Source: Sphingomonadaceae bacterium (GTDB lineage: Bacteria; Pseudomonadota; Alphaproteobacteria; Sphingomonadales; Sphingomonadaceae). Taken from it: 64,000 nt of DNA. A model generated the notes under the pieces. It saw nothing but the letters and a program-made list of their open reading frames with translations. It was not told the origin of the DNA and did no database searches. The DNA lies in assembly GCA_024236195.1 (NCBI GenBank), contig JACKKZ010000004.1:186001-250000 (forward strand). Direction: 5' to 3'. The position numbers were made by a program, and so were the translations under genes. How positions within the stretch are numbered: the first letter of the stretch is position 1; each line of letters opens with the position of its first letter. Below, in pieces: positions 55,004 through 63,549 of this stretch.

Positions 55004-55884
55004 AGGTTTGCGCTGACCAGCCAGTCATGGAACAGACGCACGGGGCGCTGGTCCAGCGCTTTCTCGCGGCAGACGAACCAGTAGGAATAGGGGCTCTCCA
55101 CCTTGATATCGAACAGGCGGGCCAGCCGCTGGTCATGCGCGCGATGATAATGGTCATCGTGCATGATCGCGATGCCCAGGCCCTGCGCGGCGGCCTCCAG
55201 AATCAGCTGGCCGGAATCGAAATGGTCAATCGCCGCCGGTTCCAGCTTGCTCAGGCCCAGCACCTGCTTCCATGCGTTGAAGCTTTCCGGCAGTTCATTG
55301 TGGACGAGGAATGTCTGCTGGGACAGTTTCGCAATATCCGGTGTTTGCCCCAGTTCCTCGGCCAGCTCCTTGCTGCAGATCGCGTGGACCTGGTTGTGGT
55401 CCAGCCGCACTGAATGCAGGGCAGGATCGGGATCCTGCATCAGCACGATAGCGGCATCCAGCGTATCGCCCACGCGGTCGAGCAAATGCGGGCCGGTATC
55501 AATGTCGATATGGAGCCGTGGATGAAGCGCTCGCAATTCGCGCAAGCGCGGGAACAGCCGCTGCCCGCCGAAGAGTGGCAGCACACCCAGATGCAGGCGC
55601 AGCAGGCTGAGATTTTCGGATTGTCCTTCCACCGCCTCGGCCAACGCATCAAAATGCGGTGCAACCGCATCATAGAAGGCCGAGCCTTCATCGGTGAGCT
55701 GCATCGCCTGGTGCGCGCGGGTGAACAATTTCTTGCCGACAAATTCTTCCAGATTGGCGATTCGCCGGGACAGGGCAGAGGGGCTCAAGCCCAGTTCATT
55801 GGCCGCAGAACGCGCCGAACCAAGGCGCACGACGCGCATGAAGGCTTCCATCGCCCGCAGGGGTGGCAATCGACGTGTCGGCAT
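55000..55884 (-). CDS. LysR family transcriptional regulator
   Basis: The 294-residue protein has an N-terminal winged helix (RAMEAFMRVVRLGSARSAAN, then LSPSALSRRIANLEEFVGKK) and a two-lobed effector-binding domain (LGVLPLFGGQRLF, DTLDAAIVLMQDPDP). The GcvA-like start PPLRAMEAF is typical of the subgroup that regulates divergent or distant metabolic genes. It converges on the AidB-like gene; whether it regulates it is unknown. Confidence 0.9.
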   Translation of the reverse strand: MPTRRLPPLRAMEAFMRVVRLGSARSAANELGLSPSALSRRIANLEEFVGKKLFTRAHQAMQLTDEGSAFYDAVAPHFDALAEAVEGQSENLSLLRLHLGVLPLFGGQRLFPRLRELRALHPRLHIDIDTGPHLLDRVGDTLDAAIVLMQDPDPALHSVRLDHNQVHAICSKELAEELGQTPDIAKLSQQTFLVHNELPESFNAWKQVLGLSKLEPAAIDHFDSGQLILEAAAQGLGIAIMHDDHYHRAHDQRLARLFDIKVESPYSYWFVCREKALDQRPVRLFHDWLVSANL

Positions 55885-55957
55885 GGCCCAAGAATATTGT
55901 CACTTGTGACTATGTCGAGCACGTATTTGCACAAAATGCAGGACGATCGCGCTCAAT

Positions 55958-56878
55958 TTAATCCTCTGTCATATCAGCGTCTTGCATTGGCGGATGCAAG
56001 CGCAGACGGGTAACATGCGTCTCGTCACCAGCGGTCACTTCGATCTGCCAGCCACTCGCATGGCGCAATACCGTTCCAACCGGAGGCACCTGTTCGGCCA
56101 GCACGAAGGTAAGACCACCCAGCGTATCCACCGATTCTTCCACCTCGGCGAGGGCCGGGTCGATGGTTTCGGCTATGTCTTCCAATTCGGCACGGGCATC
56201 GACATCCCACATGCCTTCGCCAATCGGGACGATCAGCTGTTCGGGCAATTCGTCATGCTCATCCTCGATCTCGCCGACGATTTCCTCGACCAGATCCTCG
56301 ATAGTGATGACACCATCCGTGCCGGAGAATTCATCCACCACAATCGCGAGATGGGTACGGCGCGCGCGCATGTCTGCCAGCACGTCAATCGCATTGCGCG
56401 TTTGCGGCACATAGAGCGGCTGGCGCATCAGCACAGTCCAGTCCTCCGGCGGGGTATCGCCCGTGGCGAGGAAGGGGAACACATCCTTGATGTGGATCAT
56501 CCCGATCACATCGTCGAGTTGCTCGCGATAGACGGGCATCCGCGAATGGCCATGCTCGGCAAAGGCGGCAACCAGCTCTTCCCAGCTGGAAGAGGCTTCC
56601 ACGGCGATGATTTCGCCGCGCGGAATGGCCACGTCATCAGCATCATGCTCGCTGAAATGAAGCAGATTGCGCAGCATCTGTCGCTCGATCAGCGAGAGGT
56701 CCCCGTTGCCGCTGTCGGCAGCGCCGGAGGCATTCTCTTCCTCATGTTCGTCGATGGCTTCTTCGAGCTGGGCGCGCAGCGAACGGTCGCTGTCATCGCC
56801 TTCGAAAAGCTTGCGGATGGCGAGCCACAGCCCGCTCCTACTCTCCGCATCTCCCGTCTGGGAATCAGGTTCGGCCAT
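55958..56878 (-). CDS. CorC/HlyC-type CBS domain protein (hemolysin family)
   Basis: The protein of about 306 residues lacks membrane segments and has two CBS domains (VAIPRGEIIAVEASSSWEEL, and LMRQPLYVPQTRNAIDVLAD with VVDEFSGTDGVITIEDLVEE) followed by a CorC_HlyC transporter-associated domain (DTLGGLTFVLAEQVPPVGTV). Such proteins act in Mg2+/Co2+ efflux or membrane homeostasis. The start may be ATG 56878 or GTG 56893; the AGGAG overlapping the ybeY stop fits neither spacing ideally. The phoH-ybeY-corC order is conserved in proteobacteria. Confidence 0.88.
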   Translation of the reverse strand: MAEPDSQTGDAESRSGLWLAIRKLFEGDDSDRSLRAQLEEAIDEHEEENASGAADSGNGDLSLIERQMLRNLLHFSEHDADDVAIPRGEIIAVEASSSWEELVAAFAEHGHSRMPVYREQLDDVIGMIHIKDVFPFLATGDTPPEDWTVLMRQPLYVPQTRNAIDVLADMRARRTHLAIVVDEFSGTDGVITIEDLVEEIVGEIEDEHDELPEQLIVPIGEGMWDVDARAELEDIAETIDPALAEVEESVDTLGGLTFVLAEQVPPVGTVLRHASGWQIEVTAGDETHVTRLRLHPPMQDADMTED

Positions 56879-56895
56879 GGCCGGTTGTTGCACTC

Positions 56896-57384
56896 CTAAA
56901 TGTTGCGATCCCCATATGGGTCTGCAATGCCCATTTTGGCAAGAGCGGCGATTTCCAGCGCCTCCATTGCGGCGGCTTGTTCGTCACTCTCGACATGGTC
57001 ATGGCCTGCCAGGTGGAGCAGTCCATGGACCAGCAGATGTGTGGCATGATCCTCTAAAGAAATCCCTTTCTCCGCCGCTTCCCGCGCGCAGGTTTCATGG
57101 GCGAGGGCGATATCGCCGAGCAATTCGGGCGGCCCCTCTGTCCCCAGATCGAGCAAATCGGCGCGCTCGAGCATGGGGAAAGACAGCACATTGGTTGGCT
57201 TATCCCGTTGCCGCCATTCGCGGTTGAGGATGTGGACCTCGGCGTCAGAGGTGAACAGCAGGCTCGCCTCCAGACGGGCATTAGCGAGGGCTGGCTCTAC
57301 CTGCGCAGCGGCACCCGCAGCGCGCAGGGCGAGGGCCTCCCAGTCGCCTTCGGGCCAATGTTCGGTTTCGATCTCGAAGTTCAT
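56896..57384 (-). CDS. ybeY: Endoribonuclease YbeY (rRNA maturation factor)
   Basis: The 162-residue protein has the zinc-binding motif HGLLHLAGHDH and the family core NREWRQRDKPTNVLSFP. YbeY matures the 3' end of 16S rRNA and takes part in ribosome quality control. The stop lies close to the corC start. In relatives it directly follows phoH; here about 1.2 kb separates them, occupied by higBA and a membrane-protein gene. Confidence 0.93.
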   Translation of the reverse strand: MNFEIETEHWPEGDWEALALRAAGAAAQVEPALANARLEASLLFTSDAEVHILNREWRQRDKPTNVLSFPMLERADLLDLGTEGPPELLGDIALAHETCAREAAEKGISLEDHATHLLVHGLLHLAGHDHVESDEQAAAMEALEIAALAKMGIADPYGDRNI

Positions 57385-57583
57385 GCAGGGCGGGGCTTTA
57401 CTGAACAGGTGGAACAGATGGAACGGTGTTTAAGGGAAGGAGAACTCCCCTCAGTTGGGGTGAGGATTGCTGGTTGAACGAGGAGCATTGGGAGCAGGTA
57501 TGCCATAGGATCGGCATAGGGCGGCAGGACCGAGTAGGAAAGGAAAAGGACGTGCCTTTTAGGTGACATGCGTCGCGCGACAC

Positions 57584-57612
57584 TTGACAATCTTGTGAGA
57601 ATTGCATACCGA
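57584..57612 (+). promoter_or_regulatory. Candidate higBA promoter
   Basis: A perfect TTGACA lies at 57584-57589. A weak -10-like TACCGA follows 17 bases later (57607-57612), so transcription would begin at or next to the higB ATG at 57619. The 234-base gap upstream holds nothing else recognised. Confidence 0.4.
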
Positions 57613-57618
57613 CGGATC

Positions 57619-57909
57619 ATGGAGATCGAGAGCATCAGGCACAAGGGTCTCCGGCGCTTTTTCGAGACCGGCAATGCCAAAGGACTTGTGGGCGATCCGG
57701 CACGGCTGGGCAGGATGCTGGCATTCATTGATGCGGCGGAAAGTCTGGAAGAATTGGCCGTACCGCCAAACTTCGGCCTGCATGCGCTGACAGGTGACCG
57801 CAAAGGAACCTGGTCAATGATCGTTACACGCAATTGGCGCCTGACTTTCGCACTGAATGGAGAAGGTGCGCTGATTGATTTGGACCTGGAGGATTATCAT
57901 GGCGCTTAA
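57619..57909 (+). CDS. higB: HigB-type toxin (RelE/ParE superfamily)
   Basis: The 96-residue product is a ribosome-dependent mRNA interferase of the HigB family: IRHKGLRRFFETGNAKGL, RLGRMLAFIDAAESLEEL and a C-terminal WSMIVTRNWRLTFAL. The frame is open to 57568, but relatives start near MIxSFRHKGL, which places the start at 57619. It overlaps higA by 11 bases, with the toxin first, the usual HigBA order. Confidence 0.9.
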   Translation: MEIESIRHKGLRRFFETGNAKGLVGDPARLGRMLAFIDAAESLEELAVPPNFGLHALTGDRKGTWSMIVTRNWRLTFALNGEGALIDLDLEDYHGA

Positions 57910-58201
57910 GATGCACCCGTCGCTTGCTGCCCATGTGGGTGAATGGCTGAAGTTGGAAATCGTGGAACCTGCTGGCGTGAGCGTGACGGCTTTGGCGCAG
58001 CATTTCGGAGTGTCGCGCCAGGCGCTCAGCACCTTGCTCAATGGCAATGCCAGCCTCTCTGCTGACATGGCGATCCGCTTTGAAAAGGCGTTTGGTGTCA
58101 AGGCCGATACCTTGCTGCGGATGCAAACCGCCTATGAGCTTGCCCAGGCGCGCGAACATGAAGCCGATATCAAGGTTGACAGATTAGCCAGGGCGGCGTG
58201 A
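57899..58201 (+). CDS. higA: HigA-type antitoxin (XRE family)
   Basis: The 100-residue protein has a helix-turn-helix (VTALAQHFGVSRQALSTLLN) and the HigA-type start KMHPSLAAHVGEWL. It should bind and neutralise HigB and repress the operon. ATG 57899 overlaps the higB stop region (CATGGCGCTTAA). The pair sits in a conserved housekeeping cluster, on the opposite strand. Confidence 0.9.
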   Translation: MALKMHPSLAAHVGEWLKLEIVEPAGVSVTALAQHFGVSRQALSTLLNGNASLSADMAIRFEKAFGVKADTLLRMQTAYELAQAREHEADIKVDRLARAA

Positions 58202-58229
58202 CAGATTGCGCGGTGCCTCTTGAGGACCG

Positions 58230-58619
58230 TCAACTTTGCGGTTGCTCAATCCTCCGTAGGCTGTCCGGATAATTCTCCCAGCATGAAGGAGAAACACCGT
58301 CTGGAATGGTCTGGCGAAACCGATGCACGAAGCTGGATTCGCAGAGCTGCGCATCGCCGGGGCCAGCGAAGGCGAGGACGTTGAAGAACGCAAGGCTGGC
58401 GGCTTGAAATCCGATCAAGCCGACCCACCATTTGCTCGCAATACGTTGATCTGATGCCCTGCGCGCCAGCAGCACCAAACAGGCCGGGAATGCTAGCGAG
58501 GAGGCGAGGTATAAGGCTTCGCAATCAATCAGCGGGATGAGCAGCATTGCGAGCACCGCAAAGTGCGAAGCGCAATAGTTGAACAGCCAAAAATAGGGCC
58601 AGAGCCTGCTCTCGCGCAT
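58230..58619 (-). CDS. Hypothetical membrane protein
   Basis: The 129-residue protein starts 11 bases after the phoH stop on the same strand. It has hydrophobic segments FAVLAMLLIPLIDC, LYLASSLAFPACLVLLA and WWVGLIGFQAASLAFFNVLA and a polar C-terminal tail (QLCESSFVHRFRQ). No family was recognised. The ribosome binding site is weak, and the gene may be a lineage-specific addition that came in with the neighbouring higBA. Confidence 0.55.
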   Translation of the reverse strand: MRESRLWPYFWLFNYCASHFAVLAMLLIPLIDCEALYLASSLAFPACLVLLARRASDQRIASKWWVGLIGFQAASLAFFNVLAFAGPGDAQLCESSFVHRFRQTIPDGVSPSCWENYPDSLRRIEQPQS

Positions 58620-58630
58620 GGCAATCTTGC

Positions 58631-59665
58631 CTACTCCACCGGCCCCTCATACGCCTCGACAATGCGCCCCACTATCGGGTGGCGGACCACGTCCGCGGCA
58701 GTGAAGCGGCTGACGGCGATACCTTCCACGCCTTCCAGCTTGTGCACGGCATCGGCCAGCCCGCTCATTGCGTCGCCGCCGGGAATATCGACCTGGCGCG
58801 GATCGCCGCAAATCACCATGCGGCTGTTCTGGCCAAAGCGGGTGAGGAACATCTTCATCTGCTCGCGCGTGGTGTTCTGCGCTTCGTCGAGGATGACAAA
58901 GGCATCCGCGAGCGTGCGCCCGCGCATGAAGGCGATAGGGGCAATTTCGATCACGCCACTGGCAATGTGGCGCTCCACCTGTTCCGGCGGCATGCAATCA
59001 TTCAGCGCATCGTAAAGCGGGCGCAGGAAGGGATCGACTTTTTCCTTCATATCGCCGGGCAGGAAACCGATCTTCTCGCCCGCTTCCACCGCCGGGCGGG
59101 AAAGGATCAGGCGCTGCACGCTGCCGGTGATCAGCTGGCTGACGGCCTGCGCGACCGCGAGATAGGTCTTGCCGGTGCCCGCCGGGCCGAGCGCGAAGAT
59201 GATATCGTTGCGGCTGAGCTGGTGCATATAGGGCACCTGGCCGGGGCTGCGCGGGACAATGGTCTTGCGCCGTGTGCGGATCATCACCTGCGGGGCCTGT
59301 TCCGGGTCCTTGCTGACGATCCCGTCCAGCGTTGGCTCATTCGACATGGCGATAATGGATTCGATCATGCCCGTATCCAGCTCCTGCCCGGTGAGCAGTT
59401 TCTGGTGCATTGCCTGCAAAACGGCGCGCGTGCGGGCGACATCGTCATCCGTGCCTTCGATCACCACCTTGTTGCCACGCGCGGATATGAACACGCCGAG
59501 CCGGTTTTCGAGATGGACCAGATTGGCATCAAAATCGCCGAACAAGGCGCCGAGCACGGCCTGTTCTTCAAATTCCACTTCCGCCCGGGCGCGGCGGGAA
59601 TGGCTGCGGAGATCCTCCGGATGGGCGAACGCCGATGGTTCGACGCTTGAATTCCTGCGACTCAT
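58631..59665 (-). CDS. phoH: PhoH-like ATPase
   Basis: The 344-residue protein combines an N-terminal KH-like RNA-binding region (LENRLGVFISARGNKVVIEG) with a P-loop ATPase domain: Walker A GPAGTGKTYLAV, Walker B AFVILDEAQNTT and FLTRFGQNSRMVICGDP. PhoH-like proteins are linked to RNA metabolism with YbeY. The AAAGGATCGC before the ATG is a good ribosome binding site. In related genomes it sits between miaB and ybeY; here both junctions are enlarged. Confidence 0.93.
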   Translation of the reverse strand: MSRRNSSVEPSAFAHPEDLRSHSRRARAEVEFEEQAVLGALFGDFDANLVHLENRLGVFISARGNKVVIEGTDDDVARTRAVLQAMHQKLLTGQELDTGMIESIIAMSNEPTLDGIVSKDPEQAPQVMIRTRRKTIVPRSPGQVPYMHQLSRNDIIFALGPAGTGKTYLAVAQAVSQLITGSVQRLILSRPAVEAGEKIGFLPGDMKEKVDPFLRPLYDALNDCMPPEQVERHIASGVIEIAPIAFMRGRTLADAFVILDEAQNTTREQMKMFLTRFGQNSRMVICGDPRQVDIPGGDAMSGLADAVHKLEGVEGIAVSRFTAADVVRHPIVGRIVEAYEGPVE

Positions 59666-59895
59666 GCGATCCTTTCGGTTGGCAGGGTGGAGGATAGGCG
59701 CAAGCGGGCCGGGCGCAAGCAGGCGGCATGAACGCGGCTGGGGATAGTCATCGGGGTGTCATATGGCGAAACCGGCAGGTCAGGGCGGACCGGTGCTGGA
59801 CGTTCGTCGGGGCGTATCGGCCGCCAATCCGATCCCGCTTTCAGCTTGCAGCCATGTTTGCCATGGCACACGCACTCGAAACCTGCGGAGGAATA

Positions 59896-60795
59896 ATGGC
59901 TTACTCGCATTTCAGGACCGGATTGCTGGCTTGCCTGTCGTCACTGGCGCTTACCCCCATCGCTGCTCAGGCGCAGGAATCCACGGGCAACCCGATCATT
60001 GTGCAAGGGGTGCTGGAGAAAGAAGAGAAGCAGGTTGATACGCTGACCAAGTCGATCACCAAACGGCCCCGTTCCGGCAAACCTGTGTCAAAATTCTATG
60101 ACCCGGTGTGCATCGGCGTGTTCGGCATGTCGCCGGATTATGCGGCGGTCCTGATTACACAGATGGAAAATAACGCCCGCGAACTGGGCATCGTGATTGC
60201 CGGGGAAGGCTGCAAGGTCAACACGCTGGTCGGTTTCGTGCGTGACAGCAAGAAGGAGGTCGAGCGCCTGCGCAAGGACGAACCATGGCTGTTCGAGACA
60301 ATGCTGGATTACGAATATGAGCGGGTGTTGAAGGGGAGCGGTGCCGTACAGGCGTGGCATGCGACCAAGCTGAAGGGGCGCGACGGCAAGGAATTTGCCT
60401 CCATTATGGTCGGAGACCCGCCGCGCGAAGTGCAGGCGAATGATCCATTCTCCGCAAACCGGCTGACGGGTCAGGTGCGGATGGACATGATTGGCTCGAT
60501 CGTGCTGATCGACAGTCGCCAGGTGCCGGGCAAGACGATCCAGCAACTCGCCGATTATGCGACGATGCGCAGTTTTGCGTCGGTCTATGATACGTCCGAA
60601 GGGGAAGTCAGCCCTACCTCGACCATCCTTTCGCTGTTTGATGACGGGGCTGATGTGCCCGACGGCTTGACCCCTTTTGATTGGGCCTATCTCCATGCGC
60701 TGTACAAGGTTTCGCCCAATGCTGGCGGCGATTCGCTGACCAATGCGACGTGGTCCGAATATAAGCGCCGGGCGCTGGGGATTGTAGAAGAGTAA
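59896..60795 (+). CDS. Secreted protein of unknown function, opposite strand within the miaB-phoH cluster
   Basis: The 299-residue product starts at ATG 59896, with a perfect GGAGGAATA upstream, and a signal peptide (FRTGLLACLSSLALTPIAAQ ending near AQAQE). The frame is open to 59728, but without a signal. The mature domain has VCIGVFGMSPDYAAVLITQM, GCKVNTLVGFVRDSKKEVER and DMIGSIVLIDSRQVPGKTIQ. Relatives are known to me only as hypothetical exported sphingomonad proteins. It lies between phoH and miaB in opposite orientation. Confidence 0.75.
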   Translation: MAYSHFRTGLLACLSSLALTPIAAQAQESTGNPIIVQGVLEKEEKQVDTLTKSITKRPRSGKPVSKFYDPVCIGVFGMSPDYAAVLITQMENNARELGIVIAGEGCKVNTLVGFVRDSKKEVERLRKDEPWLFETMLDYEYERVLKGSGAVQAWHATKLKGRDGKEFASIMVGDPPREVQANDPFSANRLTGQVRMDMIGSIVLIDSRQVPGKTIQQLADYATMRSFASVYDTSEGEVSPTSTILSLFDDGADVPDGLTPFDWAYLHALYKVSPNAGGDSLTNATWSEYKRRALGIVEE

Positions 60796-60807
60796 GGGCG
60801 CGCGGCG

Positions 60808-62151
60808 TCAGCCCGCAACGTGCTCCAGCACTTTGCCTGCCAGCGAGTTCGGGCCAGCTTCGACCAGCTCCACATGGACGAGGTCGCCGATGCCAACATC
60901 GCCTTCGAACCACACGCTTTGCAGCCAAGGTGATTTGCCCAGCCACTGGCCGGGATGCTTGCCCTTGCGTTCCACCAACACGGTACAGCTCTTGCCCACG
61001 CTGGCGGCGTTGAAGGCGAGCTGGTCGCGGTTGAGCGCGTCCTGCAAGCGGGCAAGGCGATCTTCCATCACCTCTTTCGCAATCTGGCCTTCCATCGTTG
61101 CAGCGGGCGTGCCGGGGCGGGGGGAGTATTTGAAGCTGAAAGCCTGCGCATAGCGGACTTCATCCACCAGCTTCAGCGTATCGGCGAATTCTGCCTCGCT
61201 TTCGCCGGGGAAGCCGACGATGAAATCGCCGGACAGGGCAATATCAGGCCGCGCCTCGCGGAAACGTTCGAGCACGCGCAGATAGCTTTCCACCGTATGG
61301 CTGCGGTTCATCGCCTTCAGCACGCGGTCATTGCCGCTCTGCACGGGCAGGTGGAGATAGGGCATCAGCTTGTCCACTTCGCCATGCATGGCGATCATCC
61401 CGTCGGTCACATCATTGGGATGGCTGGTGGTGTAGCGGATACGCTGCAGATCGGGCAGGGCGGCCAGCGCACGGACCAACCCGTCCATGCCGATGGCGCG
61501 GCCCTTATCATCCTCGCCTGTCCACGCATTCACATTCTGGCCGAGCAGCGTGATTTCGCGCGCGCCAGCTTCTATCAATTTCTGCGCTTCTGCGATCAGA
61601 TCCTTGAACGGGCGGGAGATTTCCGCGCCGCGTGTATAGGGCACCACGCAATAGGTGCAAAATTTGTCGCAGCCTTCCTGAATGGTGAGGAACGCCGTGG
61701 CGCCTGTTCGGCGGCGGGCGGGCAGGGCGTCGAATTTGGCGATGGGCGGCATGTCCGTATCGGTTGCGCGCTCGCCTGCCACCGCCTTGTCGAGCATTTC
61801 GGGCAAGCGGTGATAGGCCTGCGGGCCGACCACCATAGAGACAGCCGGCGCGCGCGCCATGATCTCTTCACCCTCTGCCTGCGCGACACAGCCTGCGACG
61901 GCGATCAGCGGTTTTTTGCCTGCCGCATCGCCTGCCTTCACCAGTCGGCCAATATCGGAATAGACCTTCTCTGCGGCCTTTTCGCGGATATGGCATGTGT
62001 TGAGCACGACCAGATCGGCATCCTCGCCCTCTGCCGCAGGCGCAATGCCCCGCGCGGCCAGGCTTTCAGCCATGCGCTCGCCATCATAGACATTCATCTG
62101 GCAGCCAAAGCTTTTGACGCGGTAGGTCTTGGGTGGAGAAGTGTGGGGCAT
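60808..62151 (-). CDS. miaB: tRNA (N6-isopentenyladenosine-37 C2) methylthiotransferase MiaB
   Basis: The 447-residue radical-SAM enzyme thiomethylates i6A37 in tRNA. It has the N-terminal methylthiotransferase domain with cysteines in KSFGCQMNVYDGER, LNTCHIREKAAEK and VAGCVAQAEGEE, the radical-SAM triad CDKFCTYC, and a C-terminal TRAM domain (about residues 380-445). The length is typical. It lies 25 bases downstream of plsC on the same strand. Confidence 0.94.
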   Translation of the reverse strand: MPHTSPPKTYRVKSFGCQMNVYDGERMAESLAARGIAPAAEGEDADLVVLNTCHIREKAAEKVYSDIGRLVKAGDAAGKKPLIAVAGCVAQAEGEEIMARAPAVSMVVGPQAYHRLPEMLDKAVAGERATDTDMPPIAKFDALPARRRTGATAFLTIQEGCDKFCTYCVVPYTRGAEISRPFKDLIAEAQKLIEAGAREITLLGQNVNAWTGEDDKGRAIGMDGLVRALAALPDLQRIRYTTSHPNDVTDGMIAMHGEVDKLMPYLHLPVQSGNDRVLKAMNRSHTVESYLRVLERFREARPDIALSGDFIVGFPGESEAEFADTLKLVDEVRYAQAFSFKYSPRPGTPAATMEGQIAKEVMEDRLARLQDALNRDQLAFNAASVGKSCTVLVERKGKHPGQWLGKSPWLQSVWFEGDVGIGDLVHVELVEAGPNSLAGKVLEHVAG

Positions 62152-62176
62152 GGCGCGGCCCTATAGCGAAAGCGGA

Positions 62177-63079
62177 TCAGGAATCCAAAGGCGGTTTCAC
62201 AGCTTCCGATTTCCCCGCATTATAGCGCACTGGCCCTACATCATGCGCGAAGTCGCGCAGCGGCTTGCCCAGTGCTTCCAGCAGCGCGGCTTCGATCTCT
62301 GCCCGCGCCCGTGCGCCGATTTCCTTGCGGCCCTTGTGGTCTTCTGGGCTGAAGGGTTCGAGATAGCGGATGCGCACGGGGAAGCTGCCCTTGCGCGCCA
62401 GAATGCGCTTGGCATTGTTGATCCCGCCTTCTTCGCCGACCCAGCCTATTTCCTCGCTCACCGCGCCATAATCGAGCAGCACCGGCTGCACCAGCACGCC
62501 GGGCGGGGGCGGTTCCAGCACTTTCAACAGCGATGTTTTGAAAGGCAGCAGCGAATGGCCGTCGGTCGTGGTGCCTTCGGGGAAGACCGTGACTGACCAA
62601 TTATCCGCCAGCGATTCTCGCAACGCGTTGATCTGTCCCGCCACATCGCCGCGCGCCTCGCGCTGGACATAGACTGTGCGGTTGAGGCGGCAGAGCCAGC
62701 TGATTACCGGAACTTTCGACAGTTCCGCCTTGGCGACGAAGGCCGTGCCGCTGGCGCCTGCGAGCGCGAGGATATCAACCCAGGAGACATGGTTGGAAAT
62801 GAAGAACACATCGCGCCGCAGCGGCGTGCCGCTGATTTCCACCCGCGCGCCGACAACCCAAGCGGCCTGCGCGAGGAACAGCTTGGGGAAGGGCGAACCA
62901 TAAGCGAGGATGCGCCAGAGGTAATGCAGCGGCACATAAAGGATTAGCGACAGCAGCAATCCGCCCAAACGGCGGATGAGGCGCAGCCAGCCACGGATCG
63001 AAATGGGGGTAGGGTGCCCCTGCGCGGCGAGGGCTCGCAGCTCGGCGGGATCAGTCCTCGCGGTCGATCCGGACGCCAT
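62177..63079 (-). CDS. 1-acyl-sn-glycerol-3-phosphate acyltransferase (PlsC-like)
   Basis: The product of about 300 residues has a membrane segment (LGGLLLSLILYVPLHYLW), the acyltransferase motif NHVSWVD (HxxxxD) and FPEGTTTDG, and makes phosphatidic acid from lysophosphatidic acid. Start ATG 63079 is chosen because GGATGGAA lies upstream; it lies 29 bases inside the end of fur. Longer readings (to 63193) would lie mostly within fur and are unlikely. It adds to the lipid genes of the window (plsX, fabH). Confidence 0.88.
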   Translation of the reverse strand: MASGSTARTDPAELRALAAQGHPTPISIRGWLRLIRRLGGLLLSLILYVPLHYLWRILAYGSPFPKLFLAQAAWVVGARVEISGTPLRRDVFFISNHVSWVDILALAGASGTAFVAKAELSKVPVISWLCRLNRTVYVQREARGDVAGQINALRESLADNWSVTVFPEGTTTDGHSLLPFKTSLLKVLEPPPPGVLVQPVLLDYGAVSEEIGWVGEEGGINNAKRILARKGSFPVRIRYLEPFSPEDHKGRKEIGARARAEIEAALLEALGKPLRDFAHDVGPVRYNAGKSEAVKPPLDS

Positions 63080-63473
63080 AGAGTTCCATCCGGTGATCGA
63101 CGAGGCGATAGCCCAGCTTCTCCGCGATCTGGCGCTGCAAGGCCTCCAGCTCGGGATCGACAAATTCCACCACCTTGCCGGTTTCCACGTCAATCAGATG
63201 GTCATGGTGCGCTTCGGGGGCAGCTTCGTAGCGGGCGCGCCCATCGCCGAAATCGTGCCGGTCAAGGATGCCTGCCTCTTCAAACAGGCGGACAGTGCGA
63301 TAAACGGTGGCAATGGAGATCTTGGGGTCGATGGAGGAAGCGCGCTGGTGCAGCAGCTCCACATCCGGGTGATCCTGACTTTCCGAAAGCACACGCGCAA
63401 TCACGCGCCGTTGTTCCGTGATCCGCAGGCCACGTTCCGCACACAGCTGTTCGATGTCGATGGCGAGGGTCAA
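63051..63473 (-). CDS. fur: Fur family metal-responsive regulator
   Basis: The 140-residue protein has the winged helix (GLRITEQRRVIARVL, then SIATVYRTVRLFEEAGI) and the metal-binding HHDHLIDVETGKVVEF segment of Fur proteins, with no C-terminal CxxC zinc motif, as in many alphaproteobacterial Fur/Mur. The start is TTG 63473, with GGAG six bases upstream. It overlaps plsC by 29 bases. Iron versus manganese sensing cannot be decided. Confidence 0.9.
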   Translation of the reverse strand: MTLAIDIEQLCAERGLRITEQRRVIARVLSESQDHPDVELLHQRASSIDPKISIATVYRTVRLFEEAGILDRHDFGDGRARYEAAPEAHHDHLIDVETGKVVEFVDPELEALQRQIAEKLGYRLVDHRMELYGVRIDRED

Positions 63474-63492
63474 GACCGGCTCCGAAAATGAT

Positions 63493-63524
63493 AACGCCCC
63501 GCACTCTTAGAGAGGCAGGGCGTT
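63493..63524 (-). terminator. Terminator between mucR and fur
   Basis: Read leftward, AACGCCC and GGGCGTT form the outer stem, with CTCT/AGAG pairing inside, followed by TATCATTTTC. It should end the mucR transcript just before the fur start. Confidence 0.7.
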
Positions 63525-63549
63525 TATCTCAACCTGTAGCGGTTTGATT

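Noticed and set aside
60955..62166. 403-codon open frame opposite miaB
   Set aside because: MiaB has all its cysteine motifs on the minus strand; the reverse frame is a shadow.
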